Positions 1-7,823 are shown, counted from the stretch's first letter. The stretch is DNA of 34,655 nucleotides from Candidatus Merdisoma merdipullorum (GCA_018715645.1 DVLE01000043.1:1-34655); one strand, 5' to 3'. Numbers and translations are program-made. The notes: generated from the letters alone by a model not told the origin.

Positions 1-354
1 CGAGACGCCATGAATATAGCAAATAATCCCGTAGGTTTAGACGCGACCGTTGCATGGTATGGTTTTGGATTTATCTTATATGCGGTGTTCGATTTGGTAT
101 TTCTCACGGCATTTTATAAAAGCGGTTACAAAGTCGGAAAATCATTTGTTCTTGCAGCAATTCCTATGGTTTTTCTCATGGCGTCGATAGAAGCCACTTC
201 CTACGTCCCGGCGCTTGTTTGGCTGGACAGCTGCCGGCCAGAGCATCTGCTGGCACAGTTGCCGATTTTAATAACGGGGATTGTCTGCTATGGCATACTT
301 GTTCCATTAGCGTACCGGATTTCCGCAAGACGCTTTGAAAGCGTCGATTTGTAA
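1..354 (+). CDS. Probable ABC-2 type transporter permease, C-terminal fragment (cut by window edge)
   Basis: The reading frame is open from base 1, with an internal ATG at base 10, so this is probably the last ~117 residues of a longer protein. What is visible is very hydrophobic: three likely membrane helices (about residues 15-37, 45-62 and 83-105 counted from the ATG) and a short basic C-terminal tail ending in FESVDL. Helix-rich C-termini with a short cytoplasmic tail of this kind are common in ABC-2 family permeases, which partner an ATPase encoded upstream. The ATPase and the rest of the permease would lie outside the window. The family call rests on overall appearance only; another polytopic membrane protein is possible. 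A strong hairpin terminator follows about 90 bases after the stop. Confidence 0.45.
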   Translation, partial: RDAMNIANNPVGLDATVAWYGFGFILYAVFDLVFLTAFYKSGYKVGKSFVLAAIPMVFLMASIEATSYVPALVWLDSCRPEHLLAQLPILITGIVCYGILVPLAYRISARRFESVDL

Positions 355-375
355 AGTCAACATATCAGCAAAGCC

Positions 376-422
376 GGCCGCTACCGGCGGCCAGAGAAAG
401 CAGCCGCGCCAGAAAGCGTGGC
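376..422. other. Two GC-rich hairpins downstream of the permease fragment
   Basis: GGCCGC-TACCG-GCGGCC (376-392) and an imperfect GCCGCGC-CAGAAA-GCGTGGC hairpin (about 403-422) lie between the permease stop and the terminator at 445. Neither is followed by a T-run. They may stabilise the mRNA 3' end or be remnants of a repeat. Confidence 0.4.
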
Positions 423-444
423 CGAAAACAAAAAATCTGTTTTG

Positions 445-502
445 AAAAAAGAGCATTCCCGTTCGTCCGCTTTCGCTCCGAATCCTGGAATACTCTTTTT
501 TT
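445..502. terminator. Bidirectional intrinsic terminator between permease and transketolase
   Basis: AAAAAAGAGCATTCC pairs with GGAATACTCTTTTTT around a 27-base loop, with one G-T type mismatch. A-runs and T-runs flank both sides, so it can end the rightward permease transcript and the leftward transketolase transcript, whose last gene stops at 526. Confidence 0.8.
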
Positions 503-525
503 ACTGAATTATAAATTGAATACTT

Positions 526-1467
526 TTATTTCATCCAGTCCTTAATCTGTCCGTATACGCCGTTGCCATCCAGTCTGTACTTCTCAAGCAGCTTTACAGC
601 CGGACCAGACTCGCAATAGGTATCGTACACACCGATCTTCTTTACCGGAACCGGAAGCTTCTCGCTTAAAACATCGCATACTGCGCTGCCAAGACCGCCG
701 ATAACGGAATGCTCCTCGGCAGTCACTACCTTGCCGGTCTTCTTCGCGGACTTCAGAATAATCTCTTCGTCCAGCGGCTTGATGGTGTGGATATTGATAA
801 CCTCTGCGGATACGCCGTCTGCAGCCAGCTTTTCAGCAGCTTCCAGAGCGCTGTTCACGCAAAGGCCCGTCGCCACGATGGTCAGATCCGTTCCTTCTCT
901 CAAAAGAATGCCCTTTCCAATCTCAAATTTATAGGTCGCTTCATCGTTGAATACCGGAACAGCCAGTCTGCCGAACCGCAGATATACCGGTCCCACGTAC
1001 TCAGCGGCAGCCTTTACGGCCGCTCTCGCCTCAACGTCGTCTGCCGGGCAGATAACGGTCATGCCCGGAATTGTACGCATCAGAGCGATGTCTTCGTTGC
1101 ACTGATGGGTAGCTCCGTCCTCGCCTACGGATACGCCTGCATGGGTAGCTCCGATCTTCACGTTCAGGTGGGGGTATCCTACCGCATTGCGTACCTGCTC
1201 ATAGGCACGGCCGGCTGCAAACATGGCAAAGGTGCTGCAGAACGGTATCCTGCCCGTCGTCGCAATACCGGCTGCGATAGCCATCATGTTCGACTCCGCG
1301 ATACCGCAGTCAAAAAAGCGATCCGGAAATGCCTTCTTGAACACACCTGTCTTGGTAGCTCCTGCCAGATCGGCGTCCAGCACTATTACATTGGGATTCT
1401 CTGCGCCAAGCTCCTTCAGAGCGTTGCCGTAGCTCTCTCTCGTCGCAATCTTCTTTACTTCTGACAT
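526..1467 (-). CDS. Transketolase, C-terminal subunit (pyrimidine-binding and C-terminal domains)
   Basis: A 313-residue protein covering the second half of a classical transketolase. The N-terminal part holds the Pyr domain, with the conserved FFDCGIAESNM segment (the Glu activates the thiamine aminopyrimidine ring) and the TFAMFAAGRAYEQVR stretch. The last ~120 residues form the transketolase C-terminal fold. With the upstream subunit it should move two-carbon ketol units between pentose-pathway sugars. The start overlaps the end of the N-terminal subunit by 13 bases, which implies translational coupling and equal synthesis. Split transketolases are common in Clostridia and archaea. A 1-deoxyxylulose-5-phosphate synthase is unlikely, because that enzyme is a single larger chain. 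This is the last gene before the terminator at 445-502. Confidence 0.9.
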   Translation of the reverse strand: MSEVKKIATRESYGNALKELGAENPNVIVLDADLAGATKTGVFKKAFPDRFFDCGIAESNMMAIAAGIATTGRIPFCSTFAMFAAGRAYEQVRNAVGYPHLNVKIGATHAGVSVGEDGATHQCNEDIALMRTIPGMTVICPADDVEARAAVKAAAEYVGPVYLRFGRLAVPVFNDEATYKFEIGKGILLREGTDLTIVATGLCVNSALEAAEKLAADGVSAEVINIHTIKPLDEEIILKSAKKTGKVVTAEEHSVIGGLGSAVCDVLSEKLPVPVKKIGVYDTYCESGPAVKLLEKYRLDGNGVYGQIKDWMK

Positions 1468-2291
1468 AACGCTTCACCTACCTTCTCCAAATCTGCCATT
1501 GCCACCGCGTACTGCTCGTCGTTCGGAGCAGAGCCATGCCACGCTGCGTTGTTCTCCATAAAGGAAACGCCTTTGCCTTTCACTGTCTTCATGATAATCA
1601 CTGTGGGCTGTCCCTTCACCGTCTTCGCCTCCGCAAAGGCTACTCTGAGATCATCGAAATCATGGCCGTTCACATTGATTACATGGAAACCGAATGCTTT
1701 GAACTTCTCATCGATCGGATAAGGAGAGTTCACCTCGTCGATGGCTCCATCGATCTGAAGATTATTGTTGTCCACAATCACGCAGAGATTATCCAGCTTC
1801 TTGGCGCTGGCAAACATGGAAGCCTCCCATACCTCGCCTTCCTGAAGCTCGCCGTCTCCCAACAGCGTGTACACACGGTAGCTGTCGCCAAACACTTTCG
1901 CAGAAAGCGCCATTCCCACAGCCGCAGAGATGCCCTGTCCCAGAGAACCGCTGGACATATCAAGCCCAGGAGTATGCTGCATACAGGGATGTCCCTGGAG
2001 ATGTGAACCGATCTGCCGGAATGTCGTCAAATCCTCCTTCGGAAAGAATCCACGCTCCGCCAGCACGCCGTACAATCCCGGCGTGATATGTCCCTTGGAG
2101 AGCACAAAGCGATCCCTATCCGGCTTCTTCGGATCCTGGGGATCGATATTCAGCTCCTCAAAATACAGATATGTCAACACATCTGCCGCCGAAAGGGAAC
2201 CGCCCGGATGCCCGGACTTTGCGCTGTGAACGGCGGTAACGATGTCCTTACGGACTTCGTTAGCCGTCTTTTGAAGTTCTAAATTCGTCAT
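1455..2291 (-). CDS. Transketolase, N-terminal subunit (thiamine diphosphate-binding)
   Basis: A 278-residue protein matching the PP domain of transketolase. Visible signatures are SAKSGHPGGSLSAADVL near residue 24, DRFVLSKGH near residue 59, the LGQGISAAVGMA segment, and the thiamine-diphosphate/Mg motif GDGELQEGEVWEA...IVDNNN. It forms one enzyme with the gene immediately downstream. The ATG at 2291 has an AAGGTGG ribosome binding site 7 bases upstream and its own promoter at 2337-2365, so the pair is a self-contained two-gene operon. Length and motifs are typical of split transketolases. No regulatory leader is obvious: the 5' UTR is about 40 bases and A/T-rich. Confidence 0.92.
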   Translation of the reverse strand: MTNLELQKTANEVRKDIVTAVHSAKSGHPGGSLSAADVLTYLYFEELNIDPQDPKKPDRDRFVLSKGHITPGLYGVLAERGFFPKEDLTTFRQIGSHLQGHPCMQHTPGLDMSSGSLGQGISAAVGMALSAKVFGDSYRVYTLLGDGELQEGEVWEASMFASAKKLDNLCVIVDNNNLQIDGAIDEVNSPYPIDEKFKAFGFHVINVNGHDFDDLRVAFAEAKTVKGQPTVIIMKTVKGKGVSFMENNAAWHGSAPNDEQYAVAMADLEKVGEALCQK

Positions 2292-2336
2292 GTTTGTCCC
2301 ACCTTTTTAAAAAATTTTAAAAATGTTTCTTTTTAT

Positions 2337-2365
2337 AGTATACCGGGAGAAATCAGGCTGGTCAA
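2337..2365 (-). promoter_or_regulatory. Promoter of the transketolase pair
   Basis: TTGACC (2365-2360), a 17-base spacer and TATACT (2342-2337) on the minus strand, about 45 bases before the transketolase start. A good sigma-A-type match. It lies just after the stop of the glycosyltransferase gene. Confidence 0.75.
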
Positions 2366-2416
2366 GCTGTTCTTGTCTGAATTTTCTCTTCCCGCAGTCT
2401 CTATTCACAGCCGCAC

Positions 2417-3778
2417 CTATCCCCAGGCACGCGGCGTCAGCCCAAGACCCAGATAAGAGAGGATACTGAGGGCGCTCCACAAGAAAATCAGGCCCAGAAG
2501 TACTGTGGAAAGCCTTTTCCGTTCCTTTTCCTGTACAAACCAGCCGAAGGCCGCTCCGCCTGTCACAGCTGTCAGAGTTATGTACCGGAAGTCCATGCTG
2601 CACACCTTTGTATACTGGAAGCAGAACCGGATATAAAAGACCATAGTCACAGCGTACATCAGGGCAAAAAAGAGCTTCTGAATCCTTTCTTTTCCCGGAT
2701 GTACCACAGTTCTGATCAACGTCGGCACAGACAGGGCTGCAAGCAGGGCGTTGACAGCCGTCAGCGCGCACAGGAGATAGTACTCCAGTCCCCAGCTCAT
2801 CAGCGTATATTCGCCCATGACCGCCGTCTTCAGCATGGCGACAATGATATTATAATCCTTGTGATCATTGCGGATTCTGAGAGACAGACTTTCCAGCGGC
2901 CCATCCTTCAGGCCGAAGAATCGTTCCAGAACCGTGTGATCGCTGACATCCTGAGTGGAGCCCACAGTCAGTCCCGCCGGTGTGAAATCGAAGGGCATTC
3001 CAAACCGGATATAATTCAAAAGCAGCCAGCTCAGTCCCAGCGGAACTGTTACCACGCCAAAGATCACAAACTGACGGATAAGCCGTCTGCGGACCGCAGC
3101 GTCCTTCCAGCCCGTCACCAACGCATACAGCATGACAAAGCCGATCGCCGGAGTGATCAGAAGGGCGTTTGACTTTGTAAGCGCGCCCAGGATAATAACC
3201 AGAGACAGCAGCATAATGTTTTTCCATGTCCGCGCCTTATACCAGCGCAGCGTAAACACTATGGCCGCCGCCATGAAAAGCAGACAGAGACCATCATTAT
3301 TGATGCTTCCTGCCAGCAGATAAAAAGCCGGATGAAAGGCTGTCACAAGAGCGGCCGCCAGAAGACCTCTGCCCTTCAGGCCCAGCTCCCGAAAGATCTG
3401 AACAAACAAAAGAAGAGTAATCACCGAAAACAGCCAGGTCAGATATTGGAGATTCTCAAAGGCCTGTACATACTCCACACCCAGCGCCAGATTGCAGCGC
3501 ACAAAGGCCGCTGCAATCAAATGAAACAGCGGCGGATGATAAAATTCATAAGCGTACATGGGATTAAAATCAAAGAGCAGCGAGCCGCCGTACAGAAAAT
3601 ATTCTATATATCCCAGATGACCGGAGCCAGAACCCAGCTCCATCGTGTCATGCTGCCCCATTGTATAGGGAGTGTAAAGAATATAGCCCAGACGCATCAG
3701 AATCCCCAGCGCCAGAATCCCCCAGAGGAACAGCTTCGCTTTATCCATTTTGGCTATCTTTTGCACAATTCCATTCAT
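2417..3778 (-). CDS. Membrane glycosyltransferase, ArnT/PMT-like (GT39-type fold)
   Basis: A polytopic protein of about 453 residues with some ten or more hydrophobic helices. The first extracytoplasmic loop carries HD (in GQHDTMELG), followed by YHPPLFH. An early acidic residue and an HPPL-type motif are the hallmark of lipid-phosphate-sugar-dependent glycosyltransferases (PMT, ArnT and relatives). SINNDGL in a later loop also fits. It likely moves a sugar from a polyprenyl-phosphate donor to an outer-surface acceptor; substrate and acceptor cannot be read. It is the last gene of the pfkA-dnaX-ybaB-recR operon, starting within about 20 bases of the recR stop. An in-frame GTG at 3793 is an alternative start; both have a GGAG upstream, and I chose the ATG. 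Confidence 0.7.
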   Translation of the reverse strand: MNGIVQKIAKMDKAKLFLWGILALGILMRLGYILYTPYTMGQHDTMELGSGSGHLGYIEYFLYGGSLLFDFNPMYAYEFYHPPLFHLIAAAFVRCNLALGVEYVQAFENLQYLTWLFSVITLLLFVQIFRELGLKGRGLLAAALVTAFHPAFYLLAGSINNDGLCLLFMAAAIVFTLRWYKARTWKNIMLLSLVIILGALTKSNALLITPAIGFVMLYALVTGWKDAAVRRRLIRQFVIFGVVTVPLGLSWLLLNYIRFGMPFDFTPAGLTVGSTQDVSDHTVLERFFGLKDGPLESLSLRIRNDHKDYNIIVAMLKTAVMGEYTLMSWGLEYYLLCALTAVNALLAALSVPTLIRTVVHPGKERIQKLFFALMYAVTMVFYIRFCFQYTKVCSMDFRYITLTAVTGGAAFGWFVQEKERKRLSTVLLGLIFLWSALSILSYLGLGLTPRAWG

Positions 3779-3794
3779 TGGTACAAGCTCCACT

Positions 3795-4391
3795 CTACAG
3801 CTCCACCCGGCCCTCCAAGGCCCGCAAAAGTGTAACTTCGTCGATATATTCCAGATCTCCGCCCACCGGAACGCCGCTGGCGATCCGGCTCACCTTGATC
3901 CCTGTCGGCTTGATCAGTTTACTGATATACATGGCCGTCGTCTCGCCTTCCAGGCTGGAATTTGTGGCGATGATAACCTCCTCCACATCTCCCTGCAGAC
4001 GGGTCATCAGCTCCTTCAGCCGGATGTCTCCCGGTCCGATCCCAAGCATCGGAGAAATCGCTCCGTGCAGCACATGATATACCCCGTCATACTTGCCCGT
4101 CTTTTCATAAGCCGCCAGATCGCGGGTATTCTCGACCACCATGATCATCTTGTGATTCCGCTTCGGATTGCTGCAGATAGGGCAGAGCTCCTGGTCCGTC
4201 ATCGTAAAGCACTGTTTACAGTAGCGAACATTCTTCTTCGCGTCGATAATGGAATCCGATAACGCCTGTACCTTTTCCACAGGCATATTGACAATGTGAA
4301 AGGCCAGGCGCTGGGCCGTCTTGCTTCCGATCCCCGGCAGGGAGGAGAGCTGTTCGATTAATCTGCCAAGCTGACTTCCATAATAATCCAT
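3795..4391 (-). CDS. recR: Recombination protein RecR
   Basis: A 198-residue protein of the usual RecR length. Seen in order: a helix-hairpin-helix near the N-terminus ([18 protein letters not shown]), a four-cysteine zinc finger (YCKQCF...LCPIC, about residues 57-72), a Toprim domain starting at [10 protein letters not shown], and the conserved [15 protein letters not shown] region near the C-terminus. RecR works with RecO and RecF in loading RecA at gaps. Its ATG shares one base with the ybaB stop (TAATG), indicating translational coupling. The dnaX-ybaB-recR order is one of the most conserved gene clusters in bacteria, which makes the identification very secure. Confidence 0.96.
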   Translation of the reverse strand: MDYYGSQLGRLIEQLSSLPGIGSKTAQRLAFHIVNMPVEKVQALSDSIIDAKKNVRYCKQCFTMTDQELCPICSNPKRNHKMIMVVENTRDLAAYEKTGKYDGVYHVLHGAISPMLGIGPGDIRLKELMTRLQGDVEEVIIATNSSLEGETTAMYISKLIKPTGIKVSRIASGVPVGGDLEYIDEVTLLRALEGRVEL

Positions 4392-4729
4392 TAGAACGGA
4401 AGGCCTCCGGTCAGCTTCGACATAACCGCAGCGGAATCCTCCTCCTGCTGCCGCAGAGCCTGGTTCACAGCGGCCATAATCATGTCCTCAAGCATCTCCA
4501 CATCATCCGGATCTACCGCTTCCGGATCGATCTTTACTTTTGTAAGTTCCTTTTTGCCGGATACGGTTACTTCCACAGCTCCGCCTCCGGCCGCCGCCGT
4601 GTACTCTTTCTCAGCGAGCTCCTTCTGGCTCTCCTCCATCTGGCGCTGCATCTTCTGCGCCTGCTTCATCAGATTGTTCATATTTCCGGGCATTCCCATG
4701 CCTCCGGGAAATCCGCCTCTTTTTGCCAT
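4391..4729 (-). CDS. YbaB/EbfC family nucleoid-associated protein
   Basis: A 112-residue protein with the family's glycine/methionine-rich start ([24 protein letters not shown]), a long central helix and the [33 protein letters not shown] core. The family forms tweezer-like dimers that bind DNA. The start is the ATG at 4729, which has AGGAGG 8 bases upstream; a TTG two codons earlier lies too close to that site. It sits between dnaX (stop 12 bases upstream) and recR (one-base overlap), the standard place for this gene (yaaK in Bacillus). Confidence 0.93.
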   Translation of the reverse strand: MAKRGGFPGGMGMPGNMNNLMKQAQKMQRQMEESQKELAEKEYTAAAGGGAVEVTVSGKKELTKVKIDPEAVDPDDVEMLEDMIMAAVNQALRQQEEDSAAVMSKLTGGLPF

Positions 4730-4741
4730 TTTCAAATCCTC

Positions 4742-6325
4742 CTATTCGTCTTCGTATTCTATCTTTGTATGAATGAGCTGCTCAATATCAATCGCGCCTA
4801 CATCCGCGTGCGGATCGTTCTGCGCGCAGGCTATCAGGATCTCCATTTCCTTTCCCGTATCCTGAAGGATCACATTCCGAATCTCTCTGATATGAGCTTC
4901 TTCCCTCAGAAACGCCTCACCCGTGGGAGTGGCCGCGATAATCCCAAGCTTATTGCCTCCCAGGGCCTTCAGCCTAGCATCCTTCAGATAGGTGCGCAGC
5001 AGCGGATGCAGACGTCCTGTCACTCTGTGCCAGTTCTTCACCACATCCTGCACATCCTCCGGCAAAGCTTCCGGAGCGGGCGGCGGCGCCTCTGGCGTCT
5101 TGGACTGATCTGCCTCGTACTGCGGAGCCTGGCGCTGATACATACCGCCTCCGGCCGCTATCTCAGACAGACTCTCCTCCAGCTGCTGCTCTAAAATCCG
5201 GATCCGATCCAGGATCACATCCGTGTTTGTCTCCATGGCCGGTCTGCACAGCTTGATAAAAGCCACCTCTACCAGCACACGCTTCTGGGAAGCATAGCGA
5301 ATCTGTCCGCCCAGCTCCGAAAAAATGCGGATGTAACGCATCAGCGTATCCGCCTCCATGAGCTTCGCTTCCTCCTGAAGACGTCGTAAGTTTTCTGTAG
5401 AGACGTCGAGTACATCCTCCATATGATCGGAGCTTTTCAGCAGAAGCAGATTTCTCAGATACCAGGTAAAATCCGTCACAAACTGCGAAAGCTCGCGCCC
5501 CTGCGCCACCAGCTCCTCGATCTGTTCCATGACGCCGGGCAGATCCTGCGCCACCGTCAGCCGCAGCAGCCTGCTGTAAACTTCCGTATCCACAGCCCCC
5601 AGCACATCCAGTACATGATCATAGGTAAGCTCCTGATCAAGATAAAAGGCAATGCACTGGTCGAGAAGACTTAAGGCGTCACGCATAGAGCCATCCGCCG
5701 CCTTCGCGATATAGCGCAGAGCCTTCTCCTCAGTCTGTACGCCCTCCTTGTCCGTCAGCTCCCTCAGCCGGTCCGCGATAACATTGGCCGTGATCCGCCG
5801 AAAATCATATCTCTGGCACCGGGACAGAATCGTCACCGGAATCTTGTGGACCTCCGTGGTCGCCAAAATAAAAATCACGTAGGATGGCGGCTCCTCCAGC
5901 GTCTTAAGCAGCGCGTTGAAGGCTCCAATGGAAAGCATATGCACCTCGTCAATGATATAGACCTTATACTTCCCTTCCGTCGGGGAATACGCCACTTCCT
6001 CCCGAATCTCGCGGATGTTGTCCACGCCGTTGTTGGAGGCTGCGTCGATCTCAATCACATTCATGGAAGTGCCTGCCGCAATAGAACGGCAGGCCGCACA
6101 CTTTCCACAGGGGTTTCCATCCTCCGGATTCTCACAGTTCACAGCCTTTGCGAAAATCTTGGCTACTGTAGTCTTTCCGGTACCTCTTGTGCCGCAGAAC
6201 AGATAGGCATGACCGATTCTGTCCGCTTTTATTTGATTTTTCAATGTAGTCACGATATGATCCTGTCCCTTGACGTCTCCAAACTCGACAGGACGGAACT
6301 TCCGGTAAAGGGCCATATACGACAT
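4742..6325 (-). CDS. dnaX: DNA polymerase III subunit gamma/tau
   Basis: A 527-residue clamp-loader ATPase. The N-terminal AAA+ domain shows a Walker A (GTRGTGKTT, about residues 45-53), a four-cysteine zinc module (CENPEDGNPCGKCAAC), Walker B/DEVH (YIIDEVHML), sensor 1 (FILATTE) and the SRC motif with the arginine finger (ILSRCQRYDF). A collar domain follows, then a proline-rich linker (around residues 400-425) and a tau-like C-terminal domain that would contact the replicative polymerase. I saw no A-run like the E. coli frameshift site, so a separate gamma product is not indicated. It lies 13 bases downstream of pfkA and is presumably co-transcribed with it. Confidence 0.95.
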   Translation of the reverse strand: MSYMALYRKFRPVEFGDVKGQDHIVTTLKNQIKADRIGHAYLFCGTRGTGKTTVAKIFAKAVNCENPEDGNPCGKCAACRSIAAGTSMNVIEIDAASNNGVDNIREIREEVAYSPTEGKYKVYIIDEVHMLSIGAFNALLKTLEEPPSYVIFILATTEVHKIPVTILSRCQRYDFRRITANVIADRLRELTDKEGVQTEEKALRYIAKAADGSMRDALSLLDQCIAFYLDQELTYDHVLDVLGAVDTEVYSRLLRLTVAQDLPGVMEQIEELVAQGRELSQFVTDFTWYLRNLLLLKSSDHMEDVLDVSTENLRRLQEEAKLMEADTLMRYIRIFSELGGQIRYASQKRVLVEVAFIKLCRPAMETNTDVILDRIRILEQQLEESLSEIAAGGGMYQRQAPQYEADQSKTPEAPPPAPEALPEDVQDVVKNWHRVTGRLHPLLRTYLKDARLKALGGNKLGIIAATPTGEAFLREEAHIREIRNVILQDTGKEMEILIACAQNDPHADVGAIDIEQLIHTKIEYEDE

Positions 6326-6338
6326 TGGCTAAATCCCC

Positions 6339-7412
6339 TTAATCGCCGAAGCTGATTCCGATCATCTTTGCCTCCGATATAATCGAAGAATTCGGATCTA
6401 CAAATTTCAGCTTTCCTGCGGATTCCTCAAGCGGAACCCTTACACATTCATTGTTTACAATACCTATCATATAACCATACGCATCCTCCACGATCGCCTG
6501 AGCCGCTGCCGCGCCCAATCTTGTGGAAAGCACACGGTCATAGGGGCAGGGACTTCCGCCTCTTTGGGTATGTCCCGGAACAGTCACACGCACTTCCGTG
6601 CCAAGGCGCTCCGTAAGCTGCGCCGCAATTTCATAAGATACCGTCGGATACTGATAAGTTTCCATAAACTTCTTCAGTTCCTTCTTACCCATCTCTGCGC
6701 GTTCCTTCGGAATCGCACCCTCAGCCACAGCCAGGATCGTAAAGCCCTTTTTCTGCTTATTACGCTCCTCAATCGCCCGGCAGATACTGTCTATGCTATA
6801 GGGAATCTCAGGAATCAGAATGATGTCGGCTCCGCCCGCGATTCCAGCATGCAGCGTAAGCTGACCCACCTTATGTCCCATAACTTCCACGATAAATACA
6901 CGTCCATGGGAGGCTGCCGTAGTATGGATGCAGTCGATACAATCCGTCGCTATATCCACCGCGCTCTGAAAGCCAAACGTCATATCCGTTCCCCATATAT
7001 CATTATCAATGGTCTTCGGCATGTGGAGGATATTAAGTCCTTCCTCCCGCAGAAGATTGGCTGTCTTTTGTGTCCCATTTCCTCCAAGAATCACCAGGCA
7101 GTCCAGACGCAGCTTGTGGTAGGTCTGCTTCATGGCCTCTACCTTGTCCAGACCGTTCTTGTCCGGTACCCGCATCATCTTAAAAGGCTGGCGCGAGCTT
7201 CCAAGGATCGTGCCGCCCTTGGTCAGGATACCTGAAAAATCCCTGGACGTCAGCATCCGGTAATTTCCATAAATCAACCCCTTGTAGCCTTCTTCAAAGC
7301 CATAAAGCTCCACCTCGTCCAGCGCATTGCAGACTCCTTTTACAATACCGCGCATGGTAGCGTTCAAGGCCTGGCAGTCTCCTCCGCTGGTCAGCATTCC
7401 AATACGTTTCAT
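6339..7412 (-). CDS. pfkA: 6-phosphofructokinase, atypical nucleotide-site motif
   Basis: A 357-residue protein that phosphorylates fructose 6-phosphate to the 1,6-bisphosphate. Visible are the phosphate loop TSGGDCQALNATMRG, the donor-site motif GGNGTQKTA, the catalytic PKTIDNDIWG (Asp is the base) and fructose-6-phosphate contacts in VEVMGHKVGQLT and EIPYS. The Gly after GGN (E. coli 104) fits an ATP enzyme, whereas the Lys in PKTIDND (E. coli 124) is typical of pyrophosphate-using or mixed-group enzymes. Asn also replaces the usual Asp of GGDG. The donor is therefore uncertain. The start is the second of two close ATGs: GGAGG lies 7 bases before 7412 but only 1 base before the ATG at 7418. 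First gene of the operon. Confidence 0.9.
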   Translation of the reverse strand: MKRIGMLTSGGDCQALNATMRGIVKGVCNALDEVELYGFEEGYKGLIYGNYRMLTSRDFSGILTKGGTILGSSRQPFKMMRVPDKNGLDKVEAMKQTYHKLRLDCLVILGGNGTQKTANLLREEGLNILHMPKTIDNDIWGTDMTFGFQSAVDIATDCIDCIHTTAASHGRVFIVEVMGHKVGQLTLHAGIAGGADIILIPEIPYSIDSICRAIEERNKQKKGFTILAVAEGAIPKERAEMGKKELKKFMETYQYPTVSYEIAAQLTERLGTEVRVTVPGHTQRGGSPCPYDRVLSTRLGAAAAQAIVEDAYGYMIGIVNNECVRVPLEESAGKLKFVDPNSSIISEAKMIGISFGD

Positions 7413-7442
7413 AAGCATGCCTCCATCTCATTATATTTCTTC

Positions 7443-7531
7443 CCATGCAGTCTCCCTTTATGCGCCGAACTCTTAACCCCCGTCTGCATGGCTCTTCCAG
7501 CCACCGAAGCCTACCGTCGCGGCTGCCGGAA
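7443..7531 (-). other. Structured 5' leader of pfkA
   Basis: The ~125-base leader between the promoter and pfkA holds two stems on the minus strand. TTCCGGCAGCC...GGCTGGAA lies at 7531-7521 with 7502-7495. A perfect 8-bp stem CCATGCAG/CTGCATGG lies at 7491-7484 with 7450-7443. Neither is followed by a U-run. I do not recognise a known riboswitch class. Confidence 0.45.
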
Positions 7532-7545
7532 ATGATAGTAATTGA

Positions 7546-7574
7546 ATTTTACCATAAATATAAAAAACTCACAA
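7546..7574 (-). promoter_or_regulatory. Promoter of the pfkA-dnaX operon
   Basis: TTGTGA (7574-7569), 17 bases, TAAAAT (7551-7546) on the minus strand. It lies back to back with the tRNA-Ser promoter; the two -35 boxes are only 9 bases apart. Confidence 0.65.
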
Positions 7575-7586
7575 GGGAATCCCTTG
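7572..7586. promoter_or_regulatory. Inverted repeat between the divergent -35 boxes
   Basis: CAAGGG-AAT-CCCTTG is a perfect 6-bp inverted repeat with a 3-base centre. It overlaps the -35 boxes of both the pfkA promoter and the rightward tRNA-Ser promoter. It could be an operator, or simply reflect two mirrored TTG-containing -35 boxes. Confidence 0.35.
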
Positions 7587-7612
7587 AAAATTCTCCTGAT
7601 ATATTGTATGAT
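7584..7612 (+). promoter_or_regulatory. Promoter reading into the repeat cluster and tRNA-Ser
   Basis: TTGAAA (7584-7589), 17 bases, TATGAT (7607-7612). The -10 box overlaps the first bases of repeat copy 1. It is the best promoter I can find for the tRNA-Ser, some 210 bases downstream. Confidence 0.65.
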
Positions 7613-7670
7613 AGTTACTGTTCAGATCAGCATCAAGCACTTGCTGCTTGATGCGTGAGTACATGATTCA
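7608..7670. repeat. 63-bp direct repeat, copy 1
   Basis: Begins ATGATAGTTACTGTTC and ends GTACATGATTCA. It is identical to 7749-7811 except for one base (CAGATC against CGGATC). Inside is a 10-bp hairpin, GCATCAAGCA-CTTGC-TGCTTGATGC. Confidence 0.9.
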
Positions 7671-7678
7671 GGTGTGAG

Positions 7679-7764
7679 CAAATCCCATTCGCGAAGCGAA
7701 TTTTCATGGATTTGCGAATGTTACTGTGAACAACGTGAACAGTAACACATGATAGTTACTGTTC
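7679..7764. repeat. Nested palindromes between the direct repeats
   Basis: CAAATCC (7679-7685) pairs with GGATTTG (7708-7714) and encloses ATTCGC-GAA-GCGAAT (7687-7701). GTTACTGT (7720-7727) pairs with ACAGTAAC (7739-7746). GAACAGTAAC (7737-7746) also pairs with GTTACTGTTC (7755-7764), which is inside repeat copy 2, so alternative structures are possible. Confidence 0.8.
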
Positions 7765-7811
7765 GGATCAGCATCAAGCACTTGCTGCTTGATGCGTGAG
7801 TACATGATTCA
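7749..7811. repeat. 63-bp direct repeat, copy 2
   Basis: Second copy of the unit at 7608-7670, with one mismatch. It ends 12 bases before the 5' end of the tRNA-Ser. Confidence 0.9.
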
Positions 7812-7823
7812 TTCTATTTTTAC

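Noticed and set aside
709-1464. Long plus-strand open frame opposite the transketolase C-terminal subunit
   Set aside because: Antisense shadow of a well-conserved gene; no ribosome binding site and a low-complexity, Ser/His/Arg-rich product.
4742-6325. Programmed frameshift in dnaX
   Set aside because: No A-run slippery site like that of E. coli was seen in the frame; a full-length tau-like product is the simplest reading.
7445-7651. 68-codon plus-strand frame over the pfkA leader and first repeat
   Set aside because: Runs through two promoters and into the repeat; product shows no recognisable features.
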